This document shows positions 25,601-35,594 of a stretch of DNA of 64,000 bases, in pieces (position 1 is the first letter of the stretch; each line of letters starts with the position of its first letter). The stretch comes from Chondrilla cf. caribensis. Taxonomy: Eukaryota; Porifera; Demospongiae; Chondrillida; Chondrillidae. The position numbers and the translations under genes are program-made. Location of the stretch: the NCBI GenBank assembly GCA_964020155.1, contig OZ026549.1:3085133-3149132 (forward strand), written 5' to 3'. A model generated the notes under the pieces. The model worked only from the letters and a program-made list of their open reading frames with translations. It did no database searches and was not told the DNA's origin.

Positions 25601-27777
25601 TATTAAATTTTACACATGTACGTAATAGCACAACATTCACCTAACCATCTGTATTATGTACACTAAAATCTTTTTCAGGGTGGAGGTAAGGCCATATTTG
25701 CCTTCCCTTCAGAGAAATTCCCCCTCACCCTTCCGGAGATTCTATATTTACCTCCCTTGAGATACCTCATGCAATTATATAGAGCACATCAGATATATCT
25801 GTAGGTTTTAGGGAACAGATTTTCTGGGATGAATATGGTCCCACAATACAAGTACTACACAATAATACTATAATATAATATACTATAATATAATTATATA
25901 ATATCTACACATAATTATACTACGAATGTGTGCCCAAACGCACGTACACACACCATCACATTATAAATCACACAAATAATATCACAGTGCTTACTTAACA
26001 AGAGAAAAGCCATAACTCCATATATATAATATTAGAATATTTTATGTGCATGTATTATATTTATTGCTTTCTATGGACTCAGTACCATCTGCTCCAAGGT
26101 ATCCCTGTATAATTGGAGATGATACAGATGGAACTGAACTAAACTGGATACCTCCACTGGAACCCAACGGAGATGTCTACTATCTCATTGAATATAATGA
26201 TGGAAATAGAACTGTTCCAGTAAATACCTCGAGTGAGTCTACTTACTTCAAATTAACAGGACTACAGAGAGGAGTGACGTACAACATCACAGTGGTGGCA
26301 GTGAACTCAGCAGGAAAAAATGATGCTGGACCAGTTCTTAATTACACACATAACCCACAGAGTAAGTGTCCATCAATATGTGATAACTTGAACTGTCAGT
26401 TGTCATGGTATAAAGTTACCCATAGCATAATATAGATCTGATTGTCAAACAAAGCTGATGCAGATATTCCTTTACATAATATTGAAGGAAATAGTAAATA
26501 GTTCTTACCGTTATAATCAATCTTAAACAGTTTATATGTACATATATACATGTGTGTTATCATTTACATAATATTTTGTGTTGCATATTTATGTGCATAC
26601 ATGTGTACATGTGTGCATGTGAGTGCAATAGGTCTTCATTGACATTAGTTTTAATTTTAATTGCATTCACACAGTATCCACTCCTCCACCTACTCAGAAT
26701 AACACCTCTGGTGAGTCTTTTCATGTGTACATGTATGCATGTGAGTGCAATTGGTCTTCGTTGACATAAGCTTCAATTCTAATGTATTCACACAGTATAT
26801 CCACTCCTCTACCAACTCAGAATAACCCTTCTGATGAGTCATTTAGACCTTTCACATGTCCTATATGTATGCACATCTTCAATTATGTCATTTGTCTATC
26901 ATACCCTCGTACCTTCATGATAATGCATTTACCGCTATTTTCCTTGAATTTAGCAAATGTAACAGCTGGTGTCATTGGAGCCATTACAGTCCTACTGATA
27001 GTAGTGTCTGCCATAGCAGTTATAATAGTGATAGTGATCGTCTGCATAATCAAGCGCAAGAGAAGAAAAGGAGGACCTGAAGGCAATGGAAAAGCCGACA
27101 ATACAGACCATTACTACAGTTTAGCCAATGAAAATGTACAACCTCCTGGAATCCAAGGTAGTAACAAGAATAACATGATTGTGTATGACCAAGTTGAGGG
27201 TGGAGGCCTGAACAGTACTGACACTTATGAAGATCCTGATGCTGGGGTCAAAGTTGCAAATGCCAAGACATCTGGAAATGGCGAAAAAAATACAAATATC
27301 TCAGGAAAATATTCTAAACTCCAGCAAAACATACCCCAAGAACATTCTCAGCAGGAGAGCCCCCCATCTGAGGGTCATTATGATGTAGCCGATAGCAGAC
27401 CATACCAAGACAAATATGACATGATCGGCTCAGGAATGTACATCAATTCAGCTGCAGTAAAAAAACAAAGTGAAGATGTACCCTTAACTCAACCAAACAC
27501 TAAACCATCAAAAAGCAAGCATCCCGGGGATATTAATGATGAAACACCCAAGAAAGAGAACGGTTCTCCCGAGCTCTACACCCAGCCAAATAAAGCGAGG
27601 AAACATAATGAAGAATTGTACGCTAATCATGATCAAGTTGATCCAGAGGAATTGTACACACAACCTGCCAAGAAAAAGAAGATAAAAAAACCACTGCCAT
27701 ATGCATCTAGTCACAAAAGTGATGATCCAGAGGCACTGTATACTGCAGTTGATAAAGTCAAGAAAAGAAATGACTAA
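19692..27777 (+). CDS. Receptor gene B: SP-Ig-Ig-FN3-FN3-stalk-TM-tyrosine-rich tail
   Basis: Seven exons, all joined in phase 1: 19,692-19,761 signal peptide; 23,423-23,740 Ig; 24,319-24,630 Ig-like; 24,753-25,049 FN3; 26,083-26,361 FN3; 26,675-26,710 stalk; 26,954-27,777 TM and tail. The sum is 2,136 bases, 711 residues, open throughout, with canonical GT/AG borders. Approximate protein map: SP 1-23, Ig 24-129, Ig-like 130-233, FN3 234-332 and 333-425, stalk 426-437, TM about 443-468, tail to 711. It would be a type I surface receptor signalling through phosphotyrosine; no kinase domain is present. The first intron (3.7 kb) holds a TIR element. This is the best-preserved gene of the cluster, but transcript support is unknown. 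Confidence 0.8.
20571..21746. mobile_element. 1,176-bp TIR element with 9-bp target duplication (MULE-like size)
   Basis: Terminal inverted repeats of about 36 bases (start ATAGACACTCTAAACTACG; end ...GTTTAGAGTGTCTAT) flanked by GGTTTCACC at 20,562-20,570 and 21,747-21,755. The paralogous intron of gene D holds the empty site with one GGTTTCACC at 60,357-60,365. The interior looks less AT-rich than its surroundings. Short frames inside (20,718-20,996 plus; 21,127-21,417 minus) show no transposase motif I recognise, so it is probably non-autonomous. A 9-bp duplication fits Mutator-like elements; the family is an inference. Confidence 0.75.
22509..22823 (-). other. Intronic antisense ORF shared by genes B and D
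   Basis: The minus-strand frame contains QPNGHGKSIIVKAVLPNIK and NMAIEQFSQVTQ. The equivalent at 61,114-61,365 is open with few amino-acid differences. I do not recognise the protein. In gene C this part of the intron is deleted. It could be an exon of a nested gene or passive conservation. Confidence 0.25.
23423..23740 (+). CDS. Gene B exon 2: first Ig domain
   Basis: 106 codons, phase 1-1. Ig hallmarks are the first Cys in LVCRVSG, the core Trp in KYNWTC, and the DGGTYTCEV motif with the second Cys. An extra pair of cysteines (WTC, GPC) and, only in gene B, a further Cys (PEC) are present. Potential N-glycosylation sites occur at NWT, NIT and NYT. Equivalents are 45,902-46,219 (C) and 61,977-62,294 (D). 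Differences among the three cluster at few positions and are nearly all amino-acid-changing. Confidence 0.85.
24319..24630 (+). CDS. Gene B exon 3: second, degenerate Ig-like domain
   Basis: 104 codons, phase 1-1. It has two cysteines about 60 residues apart (RIDCIRT and EYSCQD) as in an Ig fold, but no obvious core Trp. An acidic DDDQMATLFF segment precedes NRAYLSMN. Equivalents are 47,059-47,364 (C, two codons shorter) and 62,855-63,166 (D). The Ig assignment rests on the Cys spacing and the YSC motif. Confidence 0.6.
24753..25049 (+). CDS. Gene B exon 4: FN3 domain 1
   Basis: 99 codons, phase 1-1. The FN3-like second half reads HTFSSLVPGARYTVVVQGL, matching the L-x-P-G-x-x-Y-x-V-x-V pattern. 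Equivalents are 47,485-47,781 (C) and 63,383-63,679 (D). Confidence 0.7.
25383..25602. repeat. Two adjacent foldback elements in gene B intron
   Basis: Palindrome 25,383-25,503 has arms 'tggttaagacatg' / 'catgtcttaacca' continuing inward to a GGGCGCGAAGCGCCC core. It abuts 25,505-25,602 with arms 'tatagcatccgtt' / 'aacggatgctata'. Genes C and D lack the block at the matching place (D: 'ggatgtattatattaaat'), so it is an insertion specific to unit II. Confidence 0.7.
26083..26361 (+). CDS. Gene B exon 5: FN3 domain 2
   Basis: 93 codons, phase 1-1. A clear FN3: PSAPRYPC start, ELNWIPP with the core Trp, YYLIEYNDG, and LTGLQRGVTYNITVVAVNSA. The equivalent in C is 49,148-49,426. In D it would lie beyond the window. 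Confidence 0.85.
26675..26710 (+). CDS. Gene B exon 6: 12-residue stalk exon
   Basis: 36 bases between 'attcacacag' and the donor GTGAGT, encoding a Pro/Thr/Asn-rich stalk (STPPPTQNNTS). It is phase 1-1 and joins FN3 to the transmembrane exon in frame. Confidence 0.65.
26796..26833 (+). pseudogene. Dead duplicate of the stalk exon
   Basis: A copy of 26,675-26,710 with an extra 'ta' (38 bases, out of frame) and the donor changed from GTGAGT to ATGAGT. Gene A retains the same dead copy at about 13,087-13,121. Confidence 0.65.
26954..27777 (+). CDS. Gene B exon 7: transmembrane segment and tyrosine-rich tail
   Basis: 274 residues. TM VIGAITVLLIVVSAIAVIIV and onward, then KRKRRK. The tail has about 14 tyrosines in recognisable contexts: IVYDQV (ITIM-like), TYEDP and two LYTQP (YxxP, the type bound by Crk SH2 domains), MYINS and LYANH (YxN, Grb2 type), KYDMI and LYTAV (Y-x-x-hydrophobic). 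LYANH is absent from gene A (LNVNH there). A Lys-rich segment lies near the end. Binding partners are inferred from general SH2 preferences only. Confidence 0.75.
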
Positions 27778-29315
27778 CATATTATATTCAAAATTGTTCC
27801 ATGCAATTACTTCATTCAGGTATGTAATCCCATGCTACAACTAATAAATGTTAGTTGCTATTATTCAATTATTCTTTACAGTAACGGTTCAGCTGTATTA
27901 TCCACCATTAATTTTGCATGTGCATTAATTACATTTACTATAGTAATTTTCTAAAAATATGTGTCTAATATTTCAATCTTTAACACAAAAATCACTCCCA
28001 ATTGCAGCCAAATTTAATGATAATAATCTACATATTTTGAATTCAATTACATGTTTGTTATAAAAATTTTTGCTTAATTCCAATAGGATATATATATATA
28101 TATTATACACACTAGGAATTTAAATTTACACTGGTGTATGCGATATCTACTGTAGACCAAACAGCAAGTACTATTTTTAGCCTGTTATGTTTATAAAGAA
28201 CATCTTATTATTGGAAACTTCTAACTTGGTTATACCTTTGGTGGAAATGACATCACATTTGGTGTAATATCACGATCAAGCTCCGCCATCACAGATTAAA
28301 ACTGTTCAGTTGAACTGCTAGGATTCTGAATGTTTGAGCATTGCACAGTCTTGATGTCTTCCCACTGGATTTGATGCAACTCTTTAGTTGCAATACCAGG
28401 CCTCTCAGATGCAGTGTCGGTCAATTTGGAGACACTGAATCATTCATGCACTTTCTCTGCACTGGAGTGCAATCTGAATGTCATATAATATGCCATAATA
28501 GCATCTTTGGTTGCAGTCACTACTTTAGCTATTGTTGGAGCTCTCTTGTCTCAGTGGAGGCTAAGCGGAACCTAAGATGAAACCTCTTTGAGCTGTTACA
28601 TATACAGTACAACCAGCAATAGTAGCTGAAAAATATATTTGAAGTATTCCTAATAAAGGTTAATAATTTACATCACTAAAGCATTTTTGGGGAAACGTCA
28701 GAGCTCCACCGAAGAGTCTACAAGTAGGTGGACCATGTAACACCTTGTATGCTACTCCAAACATTTACACATTCTACATAGTACATCTATGTTATCACTT
28801 AAATCTTTACAATATAAACAATTTTGTATACCTATGGTTCATAGCAATAATATACGTGTTATATTTTGATATCGTTGTAATTGCCAACTTAAGTTGCAAT
28901 GAAGAGGAAGGGTAGAGAAACATTAACGATAGGCCAATTAGTATTGGATAAAATGATACATTAAATAGTAACAGATCATCCATGCATACCCCTAGTTGTA
29001 TATGTAGCGTAATTATTGTTATCATATGACATTTTATGCAAAGTGTATTATGCTTATAAAATTATAGGTATAGGAATATTTTACAGTCATAAGTATCCTA
29101 CCCAGGATGGATGCAGCATTGATGTGATATCCTTCATGGCTGGAAGTCTTAGAACTGTCATTGTGCAATGTGACATCTTCTATTGTAGTATTGCTACTGT
29201 ATTGTGTCAATTAAAGACCATCCATGGTCATGTAATTCAACGAAGAAACAGGTTTATGACTGATTGATTAGTATGGATATACTAATCACAACCTGGGCAA
29301 CATCAAAGAAGACGG
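27778..29315. other. Downstream region of gene B, no gene seen
   Basis: The first 300 bases match the 3' flank of gene A and contain a GTATGT...TTTACAG pair that would fit a 3'-UTR intron, then AT-rich DNA. A 79-codon frame at 28,341-28,580 has no recognisable features. Confidence 0.5.
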
Positions 29316-29320
29316 ACTTG

Positions 29321-29580
29321 TGTAGTGTAGTGCAGTGTAGTAACATGTGTTGTAGTCGTGTGCTCACCAGTGTTGTATTACTACTCACTTATTATCAGTT
29401 ACGTATTGTCACCTTGTGTTATAAAACCTAGTAGTGCTTTCACTTGTGTTAGTTAGTTAGCTAGTCAGTGAGTGTTGTACTGTTAGTACTGAGTGAGTCG
29501 GCTCATTGCAATTGCTGTTAATGTAATCATAATATGGTGACCATTGATCGAGACAGTGTTAATGTAGCAACGATATAACA
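29321..29580 (+). repeat. 5' LTR
   Basis: 260 bases starting TGTAGTGTAGTG and ending ATAACA. A TATAAAA at about 29,421 could serve as LTR promoter. Confidence 0.8.
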
Positions 29581-29593
29581 ACTGGCGACGACG

Positions 29594-30613
29594 ATGGCAT
29601 TCCCTATTGGACGAATTCAAGAGTACTACGAGGAAACCAAATCAATCACAGCATATTTGGAATGCCTGCAGCTTTTCATAATGGCTAATGCGGTCGACAA
29701 TGACAAGAAGGTTGCGGTTCTTCTCAGCGTTATAGGCAGCAAAACGTACAGCCTTCTGAGGAACTTACTGGAGCCAGAGAAACCGTCCAGCAAGACGTAC
29801 GATGAGCTAGAGGGAATTTTGAAACGCCACTATGAGCCAAAGCCTGTAGTGATTGCTGAGAGATTTTGTTTTTATCAGAGGATGCAGGCAACGGACGAAT
29901 CCTTCGCAACGTATATTGCTGAGCTGAAAAGTCTCGCCAGGAATTGTTCATTCGGTAATCACTTGGAAAAAGCTTTGCGAGACCAACTTGTGTGCGGGAT
30001 GCGATCGGTTAGCGTGCAGAAGATCCTTTTGCGTTAGGCCGACCTCACCTTCAAGGAGGCAATGGAAATGGCGATGAGTGCAAAGGCTGCAGATCGTCAC
30101 GCCAAGCAGTTACTACAGCCGATCTCCTCACCAGAGGTCAACAAAATTGTTACAAATCAACAGGCGTCATATCCTAAGGGATCCTTCAAAGGAGGTCCAA
30201 GGCAACCCAACCCTAGAAAGTCTAATAATCAATCAGGCAGGCAGGTTTCCTGTTACTGTTGCAGTGGTACAGACCATTGGGGGTCTGATTGCATATTCAG
30301 ACAGACAGAATGCCACAATTGCAACAAAAAGGGGCACTTGGCCAAGGTTTGTAGGTCAAGCAGACCTAAGAACCAACAACGTGGAGCCAGTAGACACTAC
30401 CATATGACAGAAGAAGTGTCACAAGGGGAAGTACCATTTGAGGAAGCGCCCTCTGAGCTCCCACTTTTTCAATTGGACCACACAGTAGTTAAGCCCATCA
30501 CTGTCACTGTTCAGATTAATGGCATAGCATTACCTATGGAGGTCGATACTGGAGCAGTCATGTCTGTGATGATCGACAGTATCTCAGCAGAAGGATGTAT
30601 TCCCAGATGCTGA
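29594..30613 (+). pseudogene. gag and start of protease of the LTR element
   Basis: A gag-like frame starts MAFPIGRIQEYYEE. An in-frame TAG at 30,035-30,037 interrupts it, and the same frame resumes. Two zinc knuckles of CX2CX4HX4C form follow (CYCCSGTDHWGSDC and CHNCNKKGHLAKVC). The protease active-site motif VDTGA lies shortly before a frame-ending TGA at 30,611-30,613. Confidence 0.8.
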
Positions 30614-33577
30614 ACTCAGTCCATCCAGTATCGTACTCAAGACATACACTACGGAATCACTACAAGTACATGGAGAGATGTCTGCTCAGGTCCAGTATCA
30701 CGACCAAAGCTACACCTTACCCATACTCATTGTGGAAGGAGACGGATCCGCCCTGCTAGGTTGCAATTGGTTGAACAAACTGAAACTGGATTGGGGTAGC
30801 CTAGCATACTCAGCAGTTAGGCCTTCATTGCAAAACGTCCTGGATTCACAAATGGATGTCATTTAAGGATGAGCTAGGTACTCTCAAGGACATCAAGGTG
30901 TCACTCACTACAAGGTCAGTTTCTCAACCGAAGTTTCACCGTCCAAGACCTATTCCCTTAGCACTCAAAGATGCCATTGGTGCAGAAATCGATCGTTTTG
31001 GAAAGTGATGGAATTTTGGAGAAGGTGGATCACAGTGACTGGGCCACACCAATTGTTCCCGTGCCAAAGAAAGATGGCCAGATCCGAATCTGTGGCGATT
31101 ACTAAGTTTCCATGGACCCTTCTCTCGCCATTGATTAGCACCACTTGCCAAATGCCGAGGAGATCTTTGCATCTCTGTGGACAGACCTTCACAAAATTGG
31201 ATTTATCACAGGCATATCAACAACTGTTGTTGGACGACTCTGCCAAAGAGCTTCTAACTATCAACACCCACAAAGGCCTGTATCGCTACACCAGACTACC
31301 CTTTGGAATTGCCTCTGCTCCGGCTATTATCCAGAGAACAATGGATGAGTTGCTTTAAGGTCTTGAGCATGTCATGTGGTACATAGATGATATCATAATC
31401 ACAGGAAAGGATGATGCGGAGCACCTCCACCTGCTATCCACAGTCCATGATCGTCTACAGACTCATGGATTCCGCCTCAAGAAAGCCAAGTGTGTCTTTA
31501 TGGGTGTTTCTGTGGATTACCTAGGCCACAGGATCAATGCCAAAGGGCTACACCTCCTGGAGATCAATTGGCAGCCATTTGCAATGCTCCCCAGCCTGAA
31601 AATGTCCCTGAATTGAGATCGTTCCTGGGTCTTCTAAATTATTATGGCAAAATTATCCCTAATTTGGCCACAATCATCCACCCACTGAATCATTTGCTGC
31701 AAAAAGGTGTTCCCTTTCAGTGGTTGAAAGTTTGTACTGATGCCTTCACGGAAGCCAAGCAAGCATTAGTGTCAACCACCATGCTGATGCATTACAGCTG
31801 TACGTTGCCCCTCCGCCTTGCAGCTGATGCCTCAGCATAAGGGGCGGGAGCTGTGATTTCGTATGTTCTTCCAGTTGGAGAGGGAAAACCCATTGCTTTT
31901 GCGTCTCGTACCCTGACAGCCAGTGAGAAAAACTACGTTCAGCTACAGAAGGAAGCTCTTGCATTGATATTTGATTTGAAAAAGTTCCATCGGTATCTAT
32001 ATGGTAGGAAGTTTACACTCATAACCGACCAAAAGCCACTTACTACCATGCTCCACCTGAGCAAGTGTACTCCAGCACTAGCCGCAGCAAGATTACAACG
32101 TTGGGCCCTGATCCTTTCGGCATAGCAATATGACATTGAATTCAAATCAACAGCACGTCATTCAAATGCTGATGGTCTGTCGCAACTACCCCTACCAGCA
32201 TCTCCTGAAACAGATGGGGATATCGTACAGCATCATGTTTCAACCTTGGACAGATGGAAGCTCTACTAGTCACTGCCACCATGTTAGGGGCTCAGCAACA
32301 CAAACAGACCCAGTCCTTAGCAAAGTATACCACTTCATCAAAGATGGATGGCCCAGCAGTGGTACCAAGGGCTCTGATGATCTCTCCCCTTACCATAGGC
32401 AAGCAAATGAGCTCACAGTGGAGGGAAATTGCATATTATGGGGAACACGAGTTGTGGTACCAGTATTGAAACAAGGTACTTTGTGAGCTTCACATTGGAC
32501 ATTGTGGAATGTCTCGCATGAAAGCTTTAGCCAGAAGCTACATGTGGTGGCCAGGACTAGACAAGAGCATTGAGGAGATAGTTATAGCATGCCAGGACTG
32601 TCATTCCATAAAGAGTTCACCCCCTGCAGCACCAGTACACCCTTGGGTACAACCAGCTAAATCCTGGGAACATGTACATGTGGACTTTGCAGGACTGTTC
32701 GAAGAAAAGACCTACTTTTAGCCATTGATGCACACTCCAGGTGGCCTGAAATCTATGAGATGTCCTCGCTTACATCCAATCAAGACCATCAGTATTTTGA
32801 GAGACCTTTTTAGCAGGTATGGCCTGCCAATGCAGATTGCATCAGACAACAGACCACAATTCACATCAGCTGAATCTTGAAGAATTCATGAAAAGAAATG
32901 GAATTAAGCACGTCCGCACTCCTCCCTACCATCCAGCATCAAGTGGTGCATCAAAGAGGTTGGTACAGAGTTTCAAGCAGTCTTGGAAGGCTTCGGCTTC
33001 CAGCGGACTGTCAATGTAAAGGCAGTTAGAAAACTTCCTTATCACCTATCGGAATACACCGCATTCTATCACACAGGAACCACCCAGTAAACTGTTCCTG
33101 GGAAGACGGCTACGAACTAGACTAGACATGTTGATACCAAGCCTCGCTGACCAGTCAGAAGAGAGACCAGTGATTGCACCTCGGAACAAAGATCGAAAAA
33201 GATGTGATCCTTTCACCTAGGTGATCGTGTAATGACCCTTGATATTCGACACCCTACTGCTGATTGGAAGCCAGGAACCATAGAACAGAAAAAGGGACCA
33301 GTGTCTTATGTTGTGCGACTTGATACTGGCCTACTATGGAGAGGTGATTGTGGATCATATTCGTCGGTATGGAAACAACACCATTGTACCTTCCAATGAC
33401 ATCGCATTTGAACCAATACCGCCAGCAAATGAAGGTCAGAATAACACTAAGTCTCATCAACCTAACACCTCACATGATTCAGAATCGAACATGGCTGTGT
33501 CATCAAGCAATAACCAAGTAGCAACCCGTCGCTATCCAGTTTGCAATCGCAGACCTGTGGATCGCTTTACGTACTAG
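30614..33577 (+). pseudogene. pol (protease end, RT, RNase H, integrase) of the LTR element
   Basis: Fragments in three frames: protease tail with LLGCNWLNK; RT with [22 protein letters not shown] and the catalytic YIDDI; RNase H with a stop in place of a residue after LAADASA, then TDQKPL; integrase zinc-finger part (HIGHCGM...CQDC), core VDFAG and ASDN; the position of the third acidic residue reads SGASKR, with Lys where Glu is expected. A C-terminal RRPVDRFTY ends the element. Multiple frameshifts and stops make it non-functional. Confidence 0.8.
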
Positions 33578-33616
33578 AACCTATGTGTAATAAGTGTTAT
33601 TTTAGTGAAGGGGAGT

Positions 33617-33879
33617 GTAGTGTAGTGTAGTGTAGTAACATGTGTTGCAGTCGTGTGCTCACCAGTGTTGTATTACTACTCACTTATTATCAGTTACGTA
33701 TTGTCACCTTGTATTATAAAAACCTTGTAGTGCTTTCACTTCCGTTAGTTAGTTAGCTAGTCAGTGAGTGTTGTACTGTTAGTACTGAGCGAGTCGGCTC
33801 ATTGCAATTGCTTTTATTGTAATCATAATAATATGGTGACCATTGATCGAGACAGTGTTAATCTAGCAACAATGTAACA
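33617..33879 (+). repeat. 3' LTR
   Basis: 263 bases, about 95% identical to the 5' LTR by eye. Confidence 0.8.
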
Positions 33880-33884
33880 ACATG

Positions 33885-34670
33885 GTGTACAGATTATTGT
33901 GCATTTTTTCACTTTGATGCACAGTGTTCAAGCCACATACCATGGTATATAAATAGTTATTAAGTATGATAATTTTGTATGTTAATTAGTGAATTATATA
34001 ATATTATATATAAATTATATAGCATTCCAGGGCCAGTCCTTGCAGAAAGTATGGTATTCAACTTGATGAAACATGATTGTAATTTGTGCTTTGCACATCT
34101 CTGAAACTGCCTTGCATAAAATGAATAAAAGAGAGGAAGCATTCTAAATTATTGAATAAACATATGAAAAAAAATTATTTGAAATCGCGTGCAAAATCCT
34201 CAAACCATGAACTTCAGCTATCATTTAGTTACTGGGGCACCAATGTACAAAATAATATTTGCAACAGGTGCCATACTAGTTCATGCTCATCCTAATTTAT
34301 CCTCCCTCTGCATACCATGTGACAGTAATATTGGATATTGAGTGTGAACTCCTATGTGTTATTTGTGGTCGGAGAATGTCCAAAACAATCATCATTCAGA
34401 TGTTACTGGCCAGTGGTTCAATTGAACAATATTAAAATTAAGTAAAAATCAATGCATGTAGGTTAAATTTATGTTCAGTATATATAATATGCAAATATTG
34501 TGCCTAGGAGCCTAAGTTTGAAATACAATGAGCAAATGCTATATTCAAATAAACATCTCAAACACCCAATGTTGTTTTTAGGCTACCATCTTCCATCCCA
34601 ACCCCTTTACTAGTCCCTCACCTGAAATAACATTATGGTGGTAATAATTGCTACCCTCAATAAAACCTTC
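33885..34670. other. Gap without a gene
   Basis: AT-rich DNA with no supported ORF; a poly-C run is at about 34,678-34,693. Confidence 0.5.
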
Positions 34671-34671
34671 A

Positions 34672-35545
34672 GATGCCCCCCCCCCCCCCCCCCGTGAAAG
34701 AAACAGCCCTTGCTCTGAATTCACCTTTGACCAAATGGCACATCGGAATTCGAAGCGTGTCCATCACAATGCTGGACACTGCCAGGCAATCAGTGGCAAA
34801 ACTCTCCAAATTCACCAAAACAACCTCTGCCATCTTACAGACTTCACTACAGGAGAACTTGACAACAATTTAAATCACTGACTGTTCAAAATAAGCTGAA
34901 ATACACCATTGAAATGGGGAAACAGGGAAGGCTGTGGAATAGAATCCAATACAGCCTCCTCTCAGGGCAACTATCCTTAAAAGAGCAGGCTGTGACTAGT
35001 ACTGCCTACTGTGTGCGATGAATATAAGAAGATGGACAGTCTTCACTAGTGGCAAGTGCAATGTGTGCAATGTAACTGATTCCACTGTCAACCACTTATT
35101 GACTGGCTGTCTGGTATCTTTGTAGCAAGGTAGGTATAACTGGAGGCATGACTCTGCCCTTCTCTCCATCTGTCTGGGCCTCAAATAAGCAACACGAGAT
35201 GCCTTCTACCCTATCTATACTGATCTACCAGACTGGAAAGCCTCTTCCAATCCACCAATAACTATTCCAATGTGGCTCACATCCACCTCCTCCAGACCCG
35301 ATATATCTCCAGATCTGATATAGTGACTACCTCAGATCACTCAGTCATCATTCTGGAGCTAACCATTCCACAAAACACTCCAGTTGGATTAATGAATGCC
35401 AAACAGAGGAAGTCTCACAAGTATGATGAAGTTATAAATGACATCCTGGGTAATCACCAGAATACAGTATCTTATCATAATATACCCACGATATTGGTGC
35501 CCAAGGTCACTATCTAGAGTCGACATTGTCGGCCATCCCCATAGA
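34672..35545 (+). pseudogene. LINE-type RT remnant, C-terminal part
   Basis: Translations in shifting frames show MNIRRWTVFTSGKCNVC, then NHLLTGC, GRYNWRHDSALLS and YTDLPDWKAS. This Trp/Cys-rich order is typical of the region after the RT of cnidarian and sponge LINEs as I know them. Stops and frameshifts are frequent. Homology to the unit repeats resumes at about 35,595. Confidence 0.6.
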
Positions 35546-35594
35546 GTCCAGATCTCCCCAATTGTGTAATATTGGATAATTGTGTGATTGAGTA

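Larger units (their letters stand above)
29321..33879 (+). mobile_element. Degenerate Ty3/gypsy-type LTR retrotransposon
   Basis: About 4.56 kb bounded by two LTRs. A primer-binding-site-like TGGCGACGACG follows the 5' LTR two bases in, and a purine run (gaaggggag) precedes the 3' LTR. Domain order gag, zinc knuckles, protease, RT, RNase H, integrase is the Ty3/gypsy order. Flanks ACTTG (29,316-29,320) and ACATG (33,880-33,884) may be a 5-bp target duplication with one mismatch. The LTRs differ at about 12 positions plus two indels (about 5%). Many stops and frameshifts make it inactive. Confidence 0.85.

Noticed and set aside
27508..27780. 90-codon minus-strand ORF opposite the receptor tail (also 13,803-14,096)
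   Set aside because: Shadow of the tail exon; hydrophobic only because of complementary codons.
28341..28580. 79-codon ORF after gene B
   Set aside because: No domain, no splice context, no paralogue in the window.
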